Positions 7,183-14,837 of a DNA stretch of 30,311 nucleotides are shown piece by piece. The stretch's first letter is position 1. Each line of letters begins with the position of its first letter. The position numbers and the translations under genes were made by a program. A model generated the notes under the pieces. That model saw only the letters and a program-made list of their open reading frames with translations, had not been told where the DNA came from and ran no database searches. Source of the stretch: Mageeibacillus sp. UBA5770 (GTDB lineage: Bacteria > Bacillota_A > Clostridia > Saccharofermentanales > Saccharofermentanaceae); NCBI GenBank assembly GCA_002418705.1, contig DIEQ01000116.1:1-30311 (forward strand), in the 5' to 3' direction.

Positions 7183-7775
7183 AGCAGCACCTCCATATAT
7201 CGTTTCAGTTCTTTAGCGACCTTGAACTGCTCTGCATAATGAGCAAGCAGATTCAAGTTCATATATTTTGAAGCCGCGTAGTTTTTGACAGCACTTATAA
7301 ACATTTCTTCGTCGCAACGATTTCGACTTCGAATAAAATCACAAATTGTCCGTTCCATGTTGTAGCATCGCACGATGTTGCCAAAAGTCGTCGACTTCTC
7401 AATTTTTCCAAGCTCATGCAGCTCAGGTTTAATATAGAAGCAAATGCAAGAGTCTTTGATCGAAGTCGGCAATGCTGAATTACTTGGGATTGTCACCGAA
7501 TGTACGAATGGCGTTCGGTTTGAAAATCCATTCAAGAATAAAGCTGTATCATGTGAAAAAATAATTTTGGTTGAATGCAGCATGAGCATGTACATATCAT
7601 CATTTATCGTGTTCGGGAGCGAATAAACCCCATGGCTGCTTCTTACCAGCAAACCCGCTTTAACATAATTTGTAAGCAGCGTCTTGGAAAAACCCAGCTT
7701 CAGGACTTGGGATGTTGTGATTATATTATTACTGCTCTTCAGCTCTTCAAGAATATTAGGATTTATATTCATCAT
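7179..7775 (-). CDS. AbiEi-like antitoxin / regulator, solitary
   Basis: 198 aa with an N-terminal winged helix (ITTSQVLKLGFSKTLLTNYVKAGLL, then RSSHGVYSLP) and the typical AbiEi-like core (HDTALFLNGFSNRTPF, then NMERTICDFIRSRN). The start ATG is preceded by GGGAGG, and a consensus promoter lies at 7807-7835. In the usual arrangement an AbiEii nucleotidyltransferase follows and is translationally coupled; here the coupled frame is only 40 codons, so the antitoxin appears to be left without a toxin. It may act as an orphan regulator or as an anti-addiction gene against related toxins; both are inference. It is not closely similar to the AbiEi at 3470-4237. Confidence 0.82.
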   Translation of the reverse strand: MMNINPNILEELKSSNNIITTSQVLKLGFSKTLLTNYVKAGLLVRSSHGVYSLPNTINDDMYMLMLHSTKIIFSHDTALFLNGFSNRTPFVHSVTIPSNSALPTSIKDSCICFYIKPELHELGKIEKSTTFGNIVRCYNMERTICDFIRSRNRCDEEMFISAVKNYAASKYMNLNLLAHYAEQFKVAKELKRYMEVLL

Positions 7776-7806
7776 AACGCCTCCCGAAAGTTACTATCAT
7801 ATAGAT

Positions 7807-7835
7807 ATACTACTCAAAATCAATTTGAAAGTCAA
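7807..7835 (-). promoter_or_regulatory. Promoter of the solitary AbiEi gene
   Basis: On the minus strand, TTGACT (7835-7830), a 17-bp spacer and TAGTAT (7812-7807) lie about 32 bp upstream of the start codon. Confidence 0.6.
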
Positions 7836-7929
7836 CTACTGTGTTTAATCTCAAGTTAATTTTGTTGACATCTTCAATTCAATAGTAAACTCCCGTTAAG
7901 ATCTCTGGCATGCCTGAAAATATACCTAA

Positions 7930-7960
7930 TATAAAAGCCCTGATGAAAAATCAGAGCTTT
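7930..7960 (-). terminator. Terminator downstream of the RhuM operon
   Basis: On the minus strand AAAGCTCTGAT-TTTTC-ATCAGGGCTTT forms an 11-bp stem (one G-T pair) followed by TATATTAGG. It lies past the decayed tail repeat at 7997-8029. The gap 7776-8112 (about 337 bp) holds only the AbiEi promoter, this hairpin and that repeat. Confidence 0.6.
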
Positions 7961-7996
7961 AAGTGAGCTGCTTTCTTAATTATTTCAAAGTCAAAA

Positions 7997-8029
7997 GTGA
8001 CACGTTTCCGTATGCCTTGTAGCGGTGAT
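7997..8029 (-). repeat. Decayed rlmD-tail repeat copy
   Basis: The plus-strand sequence GTGACACGTTTCCGTATGCC keeps the core GTTTCCGTATG and the spacing of the other copies. On the minus strand it reads RHTETC in the tail frame before a stop. It lies about 85 bp after the RhuM gene, as expected for a cassette end. Several substitutions make this assignment less certain than the others. Confidence 0.5.
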
Positions 8030-8112
8030 AATGATGCCGCATGAAGCTGGTGAGGCCTTGGCGGCAGGTATGTTAAGCTTTATTTTACCGTCGTATTCGA
8101 CGACTTAAAATA

Positions 8113-9156
8113 CTATTCTTCACCCTTAATGCCGTCAATTAATTTATCAAAATCAGACTGAAACAGCTTGTCTTGAATAATACGATATTTTTCAAATTCA
8201 CTTTCCGCAAAAGCTTTTGCAATTTCCGCAGTCACCTTTCCAGCATCGTTTAATATTTCATATTTAGAAAACTGCAGAAAAGCATCCACGCGTTTTGCCC
8301 AATCCTGCATTGTCATAGGGATATGGCGTCGTGCCATTAATTCAGCCGAATCAAGATACGTGGTTACGATAAGCTGTAAATTTTGCAGTTCCTCACTGGA
8401 CAGATAGTTCTTGGCAATTGAAACATCTGATTTGATTATTTTACCGGTTGGCTCATTTTTCCAGGAAGTCAAGCCCATATGCTCTTTTTGGGCATTTGCT
8501 CTTTCTACGATTACTTCCGCAGCAGTATGGCCATGGATTGCCCAATGTAACTTATTCTGCACTGTGGCAAAAAAGTCTTTGGTAGTCTTGGAATCAACGT
8601 CATAATCCAATGCCGTGGCATAAATATCCGTTATTTTTTGATAAAACTTACGCTCGCTGAGACGAATTTCCCGGATCTCTTCGAGTAAGCGCTCAAAATA
8701 TTCCTCTGTGAGAATGCTGCCGCCGTTCATCAGTCGCTCTTTGTCCATCACCCATCCTTGGATAGTATAATCTTTGGCGATTTTGTTGACCCATTTGCGA
8801 AACTGTACCGCTCGATCGGAATTTACTTTAAAGCCAACGGCTATAATCATTTGCAGATTGTAGTGTTTAACTTCACGATTAACCTGACGCGAACCCTCGG
8901 TTTGAACTATCCGGAAATCCCGGATAGTTGCTTTCAGTTCCAATTCTTGATCTCCATATATTTTTTGAATGTGCTCATTAATAGTTCTTACATCCACGTC
9001 ATAAAGGGCAGCCAGCATCTTCTGTGTAAGCCAGATATTTTCGTCTTCATAACGCATTTCAAAGCTTTTTGGGTCATCACCCGTTGCTGCAATGTATGTC
9101 AGGTATTCGGCCGCACTGGAACGGATGGTGATTTCGTTATTCTTTTTCTTCGCCAT
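8113..9156 (-). CDS. RhuM family protein, full length
   Basis: 347 aa, the normal length for stand-alone RhuM proteins. The family core is clear: WLTQKMLAALYDVDVRTINEHI near residues 42-63, VKHYNLQMIIAVGFKVNSDRAVQF at about 97-120, a helical middle with EEYFERLLEEIREIRLSERK, and IHGHTAAEVIVERANAQKEHMGL further on. RhuM was first described in a Salmonella pathogenicity island. The biochemical role is not known; it often travels with mobile and defence islands. ATG follows GGAGGAG. The gene starts 20 bp after the truncated BRO-N gene, so they share an operon. It relates to the N-terminal domains of the two RhuM-Fic proteins but has no Fic domain. Confidence 0.9.
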   Translation of the reverse strand: MAKKKNNEITIRSSAAEYLTYIAATGDDPKSFEMRYEDENIWLTQKMLAALYDVDVRTINEHIQKIYGDQELELKATIRDFRIVQTEGSRQVNREVKHYNLQMIIAVGFKVNSDRAVQFRKWVNKIAKDYTIQGWVMDKERLMNGGSILTEEYFERLLEEIREIRLSERKFYQKITDIYATALDYDVDSKTTKDFFATVQNKLHWAIHGHTAAEVIVERANAQKEHMGLTSWKNEPTGKIIKSDVSIAKNYLSSEELQNLQLIVTTYLDSAELMARRHIPMTMQDWAKRVDAFLQFSKYEILNDAGKVTAEIAKAFAESEFEKYRIIQDKLFQSDFDKLIDGIKGEE

Positions 9157-9176
9157 AAGTTTTATCTCCTCCGCCT

Positions 9177-9470
9177 TTATTTAATAATTATCCCTATTAC
9201 CTGTTCAGTATTTGCAACGTCAGTATTATATCGTTTTCCATCTGCAGCTTTTAGTTTCAGTTGCTTACAATTTGTAAGCAGTTGAGCGCCTTCTTCGATG
9301 AGCAGTTTTTTCAGAACAGCCCAATAGGTGCTCGCGCTCCGAGGCGTTGCTTGGTCGGTCAGTATTGACACTGCATCCACCACAGAAAAGTACCACTCTT
9401 GTTCCTCTTCATCCCAAGCCGTACGGATGCGCTTATCTTCAAATAATTGAATTTCGTTGTTGCCATCCAT
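9177..9470 (-). CDS. BRO-N domain protein, C-terminally truncated
   Basis: 97 aa from ATG 9470 (GGTGAG seven bases upstream); the frame is also open to a GTG at 9482. It carries the start of a BRO-N/phage antirepressor domain: RIRTAWDEEEQEWYFSVVDA, then YWAVLKKLLIEEG, LTNCKQLKLKAADGK and TDVANTEQVIGII. Intact relatives continue with IPSPKAEPF and a C-terminal domain to about 270 aa, whereas this frame stops right at the end of the N-terminal domain. It may be a functional single-domain DNA-binding protein or a truncated gene. The 20-bp gap to the RhuM gene suggests co-transcription from a promoter at 9535-9563. Confidence 0.75.
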   Translation of the reverse strand: MDGNNEIQLFEDKRIRTAWDEEEQEWYFSVVDAVSILTDQATPRSASTYWAVLKKLLIEEGAQLLTNCKQLKLKAADGKRYNTDVANTEQVIGIIIK

Positions 9471-9534
9471 TATAAGTCTCACCGCCTTCAGCTTTTAAAT
9501 TCATCAAATTCAACAGGTAAAAAAACCTATATAT

Positions 9535-9563
9535 ATTATAGCAAACATACGTTCTGCTCGCAA
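9535..9563 (-). promoter_or_regulatory. Promoter of the BRO-N/RhuM operon
   Basis: On the minus strand TTGCGA (9563-9558), a 17-bp spacer and TATAAT (9540-9535) lie about 65 bp upstream of the BRO-N start. Confidence 0.55.
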
Positions 9564-9621
9564 TCCCATTTCTTTTGCAACAGGATTACGGCTTCCACCG
9601 GATGAAACGTGCCTTGCTTTG

Positions 9622-9987
9622 TTATTCGGGTATAATCTGTGCCAATTCATCTTCAACATCAAGTCCATACGCTTTGGCTATTTGTCCAATCATTACTCCA
9701 AATACACCTCTTAATTCACCAATCGCAGAGATAAAATACCAATACTCTTGAGTACCTTCTTTACAACATCTGCATTTATCTTGCTTATCCTGAGGGAAAC
9801 AGCTTAAAAATTTATTACTGGCCTTTCTCATAGCTCGGATATATGTATTAAGTTCAGAATTATCATCAATTGCGGGCAATTCAGAAGTCAAATACTCTTT
9901 TATTTTTGTAACCGATTCTATACACGGACACAATGCTTCCGAACCAAATGCATCAAATAAGACGCGTCGACCTTCTAGAAAAATAAG
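9622..9987 (-). pseudogene. Hypothetical protein, 5' end removed by IS30
   Basis: The minus-strand frame encodes FDAFGSEALCPCIESVTKIK, further YIRAMRKASNKFLSCFP, a cysteine cluster (DKCRCC) and a C-terminal part ending ELAQIIPE. The upstream part of the open frame (9988-10089) is IS30 end sequence, so the original N-terminus is missing. I do not recognise the family. The remaining 115 or so residues look like real coding sequence, mixed-charge and without low complexity. No matching 5' part is visible on the other side of the IS element, so a deletion accompanied or followed the insertion. Confidence 0.55.
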
Positions 9988-11182
9988 GCAAATTGTAAAA
10001 TCAAGTTGAACTAATAAAAATCCATAGCGGACACATTCTGTTGTAAGATGTAATTGCGAAAAAACAATCTTCACAGAAAGGTGCATCACTATGGACTACC
10101 CAAAGTATACCCCAAATCCGCGAAAGAATAAACACCTGTCGCTGACCGAGCGAGTAAAAATCGAGTTGCTGACGGGCGAGGGCAAGACGCCATATTCGAT
10201 ATCCAAAATACTCGGGCGCCCAATCAACACGATCATCAATGAATTGCGTCGTGGTACAGTCGAACAGATCAGGCAAAACAAGCGCGTGATGATCTACTAT
10301 GCCGATTCCGGACAGACGGCCTACGATAGAAATCGCAAGGCGTGTGGCCGGAAATACAGCCTCATTGAGCATCATGATTTCGTCAAATACGTCGAAGCAA
10401 GGATTCTTGATGATGACTGGTCAGTCGATTCAGCCGTCGGCAGAGCGAAGGATTTTACAAAGAAGCTCTGTATGAAAACTATCTACAATTACATCGATCT
10501 CAGACTCTTGAAGGTTCGAAATATCGATCTGCCTCTCAAGTTGAGACGGAGCAACAAACCAGCCAAGGCCAGAGCGAACCGGAAAATCCTTGGCGACAGC
10601 ATCGAGCTTCGATCCCCTCACATTGAGACACGGGAAGAATTTGGCCACTGGGAAATCGACACAGTGATCGGCTCGAAAGCCAAAAGCGACAATGCCTTGC
10701 TGACATTGGTCGAGCGCCAGACTCGAAACACGATTGTTCGAAAGATTCCGAGGAAGACCGCTGAGGCTGTGATGGCTGAATTCGAAAAACTGAAGGCCGA
10801 GTTCGGAAGTAAGTTCTCCCAGATCTTTAAGTCGATGACAGCCGACAACGGCTCTGCATTCGCTGGCTTGACCGAGCTTAAGTGTATAGGGATCGGCGTA
10901 TTTTTCACCCACCCATACTCATCCTACGAAAGAGGCACCAACGAGAAGCATAATGGTCTCATACGGCGCTTCATTCCAAAGGGTAAACGGATAGCCGGCT
11001 ATTGCGATGATGCCATTGCCTGTATCGAAGACTGGTGCAATGGTCTTCCCAGGAAGATTCTTGGGTATATGACCCCGGCCGAGCTCTTTGAATCACAGCT
11101 TGATCAGATTTATGCTCTGTAGCTTTTTCACGACAGAATGTCAAGGTGCATGGGACTAGTTCAACTTATTATTGCAATTTGC
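9988..11182 (+). mobile_element. IS30-family insertion sequence
   Basis: About 1.2 kb bounded by imperfect terminal inverted repeats of about 28 bp. The left end starts GCAAATTGTAAAATCAAG and the right end, read inward, starts GCAAATTGCAATAATAAG; both continue TTGAACTA. The single transposase gene fills the element. No matching 2-3 bp target duplication is evident in the flanks (AAG left, GAA right), which fits a deletion next to the element. It is less AT-rich than the surrounding island. Confidence 0.82.
10091..11122 (+). CDS. IS30 family transposase
   Basis: 343 aa, complete. The N-terminal helix-turn-helix region reads HLSLTERVKIELLTGEGKTP followed by SISKILGRPINTIINELRRG (about residues 15-54). 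The DDE catalytic core is present: D in HWEIDTVIG, D in TADNGSAF and E in ERGTNEKHNGLIRRF. These are the hallmarks of IS30 transposases, which cut and join DNA through circular intermediates. The start ATG is preceded by AAAGGTG. It is transcribed against the island genes. Nothing suggests that it is inactive, though the terminal repeats are imperfect. Confidence 0.93.
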   Translation: MDYPKYTPNPRKNKHLSLTERVKIELLTGEGKTPYSISKILGRPINTIINELRRGTVEQIRQNKRVMIYYADSGQTAYDRNRKACGRKYSLIEHHDFVKYVEARILDDDWSVDSAVGRAKDFTKKLCMKTIYNYIDLRLLKVRNIDLPLKLRRSNKPAKARANRKILGDSIELRSPHIETREEFGHWEIDTVIGSKAKSDNALLTLVERQTRNTIVRKIPRKTAEAVMAEFEKLKAEFGSKFSQIFKSMTADNGSAFAGLTELKCIGIGVFFTHPYSSYERGTNEKHNGLIRRFIPKGKRIAGYCDDAIACIEDWCNGLPRKILGYMTPAELFESQLDQIYAL

Positions 11183-11307
11183 GAAAGTAAATTTTTAATT
11201 AAATTCAGTAAATCATTTTTCAACAAAATATAATCAGTATATTTGCGACGATATTCGACTCATCTTTTACTCTTAATAAAATTCCTGATATGGAATTTGT
11301 CTATCCA

Positions 11308-11337
11308 AAGAGGAATTTCGATTTCTCGAAACTCCTC
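11308..11337 (-). terminator. Terminator after the membrane protein gene
   Basis: On the minus strand the hairpin AGGAGTTTCGA-GAAA-TCGAAATTCCT is followed by CTTTGG. It is the counterpart of the rlmD terminator at 21941-21970, carried in the long direct repeat. Confidence 0.65.
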
Positions 11338-11367
11338 TCATCTGTTGTTATTTTTATTTATTAAGAC

Positions 11368-12069
11368 CTATTTTTTCGTCAGCAACGCGACGGTTTCCGT
11401 ATGCGTCGAGTGCTGGTCGCTAACTGGTTGCTTCGCTTTCCTATATCCCAGCACAGCCCCCAGCAATATCGACGAATATGCAGCCATCAGAACTCTTAGA
11501 TCTATTGGCAGCAGAAATACAACTGTATTGATTGGGATGAACAAAATCAAATTCACTTTGAGGAGAATGTTCTTGATCAGGTTGTCCCAATCGACGTTTC
11601 TGATCACATCCGAAAATCCCACTTTTTTCATTGCAGATGTATTTCCTCCGCCCAAATCAATCCAGGTCTCAGCCATTTTGTGGTATATGATTACCATCGG
11701 CCCTGGCAGCAGGTTAAACACGACGCTGGCGATAAAGGCTCGCGCGAACTGCTGATCAATTTGTTGCCCTGACGATAAAAAAATCTCGGCAGACATATAG
11801 GACATGGGAAGCACAAATGCTATGGCCATGCCCATTAATCCCCAGGCAAAAATTCTCAACATCATCCCTTTCGGCTTGTTCCAATTGCCACTTGATATCC
11901 GGATTCCCAGAAGTTCACCAAGAAATGCCAATATTGAAAATTTCAAATATCCCATGACATAGGGATGATTTTTCGTCAAATCCATTAAAAAATCATGCGA
12001 TGGTTTGAAAATAAACGCCAGTGTGATACCAATAAATACAACGCCCCATTTTATACTGTTCCTGCTCAA
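11368..12069 (-). CDS. Multi-pass membrane protein with rlmD-type tail
   Basis: 233 aa from a TTG start at 12069, chosen because AGGAGG lies six bases upstream; the frame is open further to 12150 but without a good RBS. Several hydrophobic segments are visible (WGVVFIGITLAFIF; IFAWGLMGMAIAFVLPMSYM; ASVVFNLLPGPMVIIYH; ILFIPINTVVFLLPI; AAYSSILLGAVLGY). The pattern, including the WGLMGMAI and FNLLPGPMVIIYHK segments, reminds me of Mpv17/PMP22-like bacterial proteins, but this is weak. The last residues, VSDQHSTHTETVALLTKK, are the rlmD-tail repeat in frame, so this protein really ends with a copy of the methyltransferase C-terminus. A terminator follows. Confidence 0.78.
   Translation of the reverse strand: MSRNSIKWGVVFIGITLAFIFKPSHDFLMDLTKNHPYVMGYLKFSILAFLGELLGIRISSGNWNKPKGMMLRIFAWGLMGMAIAFVLPMSYMSAEIFLSSGQQIDQQFARAFIASVVFNLLPGPMVIIYHKMAETWIDLGGGNTSAMKKVGFSDVIRNVDWDNLIKNILLKVNLILFIPINTVVFLLPIDLRVLMAAYSSILLGAVLGYRKAKQPVSDQHSTHTETVALLTKK
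11381..11422 (-). repeat. rlmD-tail repeat copy, in-frame in membrane protein gene
   Basis: The sequence AGCAACGCGACGGTTTCCGT, continuing ATGCGTCGAGTGCTGGTCGC, encodes SDQHSTHTETVALL as the C-terminus of the membrane protein. It is the copy whose downstream flank also matches that of rlmD. Confidence 0.9.
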
Positions 12070-12220
12070 TGAATGCCTCCTGTTCCTAATCATGAATACA
12101 ATATCAAAATCAATATGGTTATATTCTATTTGAAGAAACCAATATGTCATATGGCCTGAAATGCTGATTTATCTGGTCCTGAAATACCATTTCAACCTGA
12201 CAATTACCTATAAAAGAAAT

Positions 12221-12243
12221 GGCCTATCAAAAATTGATAGGCC
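12221..12243 (-). terminator. Terminator of the MATE-amidohydrolase-nitrilase operon
   Basis: On the minus strand GGCCTATCAA-TTT-TTGATAGGCC is a perfect 10-bp stem followed by ATTTCTTTTAT. It separates the three-gene catabolic operon from the membrane protein gene. Confidence 0.75.
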
Positions 12244-12352
12244 GTTATAAAGGTTCAAGACAAGATTGATTTCTTAAATCATGTTTCGAGGGCGCTTGTT
12301 TAACCTCAATTCTTAATTTCTATACCATCTTTTATAACTCTAAGCTGAATCC

Positions 12353-13234
12353 TCAGTCTTTGATCGATAATTCCAATATTTCCCGGTATGAATCGACACG
12401 CCGATCGCGATGAAACTGTAGAATGTCACGCGCCCTTTTAATCTCATCAAGATCCAGCTCAGCTACTATGACTTCCTCATGGTCTCTGCTTCCCTCGTGG
12501 ATAATCTTTCCCCATGGATCGCCGACAAAGCTTCTGCCGTAAAAATTCATTGATCCGCTTCCATCCGTTGCTTCCTCTTCACCAACCCTGTTGACAGCAC
12601 AGACATAGAAATTGTTATGTATGCCATGCGCCTTTATGCTGTCCATCCAAGTCTGCGAAGTGTCCAATTCGGGATTGTCAGGTTCAGATCCAATTGCAGA
12701 CGGATAAAAGACGAAATCAGCGCCTTTTAGTGCTAATATCCTTGATGGTTCCGGAAACCATTCATCCCAGCAGATCAGGACACCAAAAGTTCCGTACTTG
12801 GACTTGTATACCAAATATCCAGAGTCTCCCGGCGTGAAATAATACTTTTCAAGATACTGCGGACCTTCCGGAATGTGATGCTTCCTGTATACACCAAGGT
12901 TGGTGCCATCAGCGTCGAAAACCGCTGCGCTATTATAATAGACACCATCCATGGCATATTCATAAAAACAGCAAACAATCACCACGTCCAACTCCTTAGC
13001 CAACTCCTGCATCATCGTTGCAGTTGGACCGGAAATCGGCTCTGCCCAATCATATTTCTTGTAGTCGATTATTTGGCAGAAATATTGGCCGGCAAAGAGT
13101 TCCTGTGTACAAATGATTTTTGCACCTTTTGCAGCCGCCTCGCGGATCATCTCAGTAACTTTTTCTCTGTTAATATCTCGGTCTGACACACACTTATGCT
13201 GCGTCATTCCAATGACGACTTTACCTTTACTCAT
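12353..13234 (-). CDS. Nitrilase-superfamily C-N hydrolase (AguB-like)
   Basis: 293 aa, full length for N-carbamoylputrescine amidase and beta-ureidopropionase-type enzymes. The catalytic triad of the nitrilase superfamily is in place: Glu45 (CTQELFAGQYFC), Lys118 (YRKHHIPEGP) and Cys155 (LICWDEWFPE). CTQELFAGQYFCQ and the YRKHHIPEGPQYLEKYYFTPG segment are close to AguB, which releases putrescine, CO2 and ammonia from N-carbamoylputrescine. The neighbouring amidohydrolase is not agmatine deiminase, so the true substrate may be another N-carbamoyl or amide compound. ATG follows AAGGAGT and starts 24 bp after the amidohydrolase gene, so both are co-transcribed. Cytosolic. Confidence 0.85.
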   Translation of the reverse strand: MSKGKVVIGMTQHKCVSDRDINREKVTEMIREAAAKGAKIICTQELFAGQYFCQIIDYKKYDWAEPISGPTATMMQELAKELDVVIVCCFYEYAMDGVYYNSAAVFDADGTNLGVYRKHHIPEGPQYLEKYYFTPGDSGYLVYKSKYGTFGVLICWDEWFPEPSRILALKGADFVFYPSAIGSEPDNPELDTSQTWMDSIKAHGIHNNFYVCAVNRVGEEEATDGSGSMNFYGRSFVGDPWGKIIHEGSRDHEEVIVAELDLDEIKRARDILQFHRDRRVDSYREILELSIKD

Positions 13235-13258
13235 TGCAACTACTCCTTATCACTTGCT

Positions 13259-14800
13259 TTATGACCGCTTGTATTGGATCTTGCCTCCTACTATGGTATA
13301 TTCAACCTTCATTTCAAATAGGCTTGCTTTACCGATGTGATCGTATGGATCTCTGTCGATTATTGTCAAATCTGCATCTTTCCCAACTTCTATGCTTCCC
13401 TTTGCATGCTCCATATTTGATGCATATGCAGCATTGATAGTATACATTTTAAGCGCATCAGTCAGTGTAATATTCCTGATAGGATTGTCCCCGTTGACAC
13501 AGTGTGCTATATGTACCAGTGGTTCGATGCTGGTCACCGGGCTATCAGTACCTCCACAAACGACTGCTCCCGCAGCGATAACTTTATTGTAAGGATCCAG
13601 CCTGTCAGCTCTGTCTCTACCCAATACCATCGCAAATGGACTATTGTCAGTCGAATCCCACAAGTAGGAAAATCCCGGCTGCATGGAAATTATGATTCCA
13701 AGTTCAGCTGCCATTATGATTTGTGCCTCTGTCGGCAAACAGAAATGCTCAATCCTATGCCTCAAGTCTTTTTTTCCTTGCTCGTGGAAAACCCTATGGT
13801 AAGTCCATAACAATTGATCGATAGCCCTTTCTCCAACCGCGTGCATTGTACACTGAATACCTGCTCTATGCGCTTCCGACACAAACTCGTATACCTCTTG
13901 ATCTGTGTGATACAGCATTCCTCTAAGCGCCGGCGCGTCGACATATGGATCGTAATTTGCCATTGTGTGCTCGAAAGCAGCACCATCCAGCGTCAGGCAG
14001 CCACCGATTCTCGGCAGGCCTAATTCCAGCGCTCGGCTCACATTCCATGTCTGATAGAAAGGAATCATATTCACCGGCAGCTCTTTATACCGTTTTAGTA
14101 TCAAATGCAAGTCCCCATCCCCGGCAATCAGGCCGCCAACCAGCGCGTGTATATTGGTTACTCCATTCCTGCAAGCCATGTCGCAGCAATCTTTTAAATA
14201 CCCCCAGAGCACCTCATCCGATAAAGAGCCGAGAATGTTCGAACTTGCTAGTATTGCCGATTCATCAGAGCCGAAGACACCAGTCATTTCATTGTTTTCC
14301 ATGAAGACGCCGGGATAATTTTCAGGAACGTTGCCAAACGGCAGTGCAGCAGTATTAACTGCGCAACAATGCATTGTTGCTGAGAAGACAAGTATCTTGT
14401 GGCCATTGGAAATTCGATCCAATTCCCAACGGTTGGGAAATCTCTTCTCTTCTATTAATTGCTCCAGGTAATCCACACAAAAGATCCATGAATCATCGTT
14501 CCTTTCGAACGCTTTCTTTTCAATACTGCTAAGGCCATCCGACAAATTACGCGCAGCGCCCAAATTCACAGAAGATAAATACATTCCTGCCGACAATACA
14601 TGGGCATGACAGTCTGATAGCCCTGGCAATATGGTTTTATCACCCAGATCGATTATTTCGCCGGCATATTGAGGCCAATCATCATCATAGCCTACCGCCG
14701 CAATCGATCCTCCTTTTATAGCCAACCATCTGGCTCTTGGCTGTGCTGTATTCATAGTAATAATATTACCGTTTTTAATTATCAAATCAAAATAATCCAA
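13259..14800 (-). CDS. YtcJ-like amidohydrolase (amidohydrolase family 3)
   Basis: 513 aa, complete. The N-terminal small beta domain (DLIIKNGNIITMN) leads to the metal-binding loop TILPGLSDCHAHV. Further family marks are the CTMHAVGERAID stretch, RIEHFCLP, and VVCGGTDSPVTSIEPL with the late aspartate. The C-terminus returns to the beta domain (GSIEVGKDADLTIIDRDPY). Members hydrolyse amide or imide bonds in small molecules; the substrate here is unknown. It lies between a MATE exporter (37 bp upstream) and a carbamoylase-like hydrolase (24 bp downstream), which suggests a pathway that takes a cyclic or N-substituted amide apart in two steps. Confidence 0.88.
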   Translation of the reverse strand: MDYFDLIIKNGNIITMNTAQPRARWLAIKGGSIAAVGYDDDWPQYAGEIIDLGDKTILPGLSDCHAHVLSAGMYLSSVNLGAARNLSDGLSSIEKKAFERNDDSWIFCVDYLEQLIEEKRFPNRWELDRISNGHKILVFSATMHCCAVNTAALPFGNVPENYPGVFMENNEMTGVFGSDESAILASSNILGSLSDEVLWGYLKDCCDMACRNGVTNIHALVGGLIAGDGDLHLILKRYKELPVNMIPFYQTWNVSRALELGLPRIGGCLTLDGAAFEHTMANYDPYVDAPALRGMLYHTDQEVYEFVSEAHRAGIQCTMHAVGERAIDQLLWTYHRVFHEQGKKDLRHRIEHFCLPTEAQIIMAAELGIIISMQPGFSYLWDSTDNSPFAMVLGRDRADRLDPYNKVIAAGAVVCGGTDSPVTSIEPLVHIAHCVNGDNPIRNITLTDALKMYTINAAYASNMEHAKGSIEVGKDADLTIIDRDPYDHIGKASLFEMKVEYTIVGGKIQYKRS

Positions 14801-14837
14801 AATTCCCTCCTTGTTTCAATAATGTTATACAGTACCA

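Larger units (their letters stand above)
11184..11422. repeat. Long direct repeat, copy 1 (rlmD flank plus tail)
   Basis: This segment repeats the region at 21817-22047 that holds the 3' end and downstream flank of rlmD. The first 80 or so bases differ at one position (AGTAAATC against AGTATATC). The terminator hairpin and the tail motif are shared with more differences. In copy 2 the distal end carries the upstream region of RhuM-Fic copy 2; here it stops two bases from the IS30 end, so the gene it once served is gone. The two copies bound about 10.6 kb of island. Confidence 0.88.

Noticed and set aside
10001..10375. 124-codon minus-strand frame
   Set aside because: It is antisense to the IS30 transposase and made of its terminal sequence; no RBS or motif.
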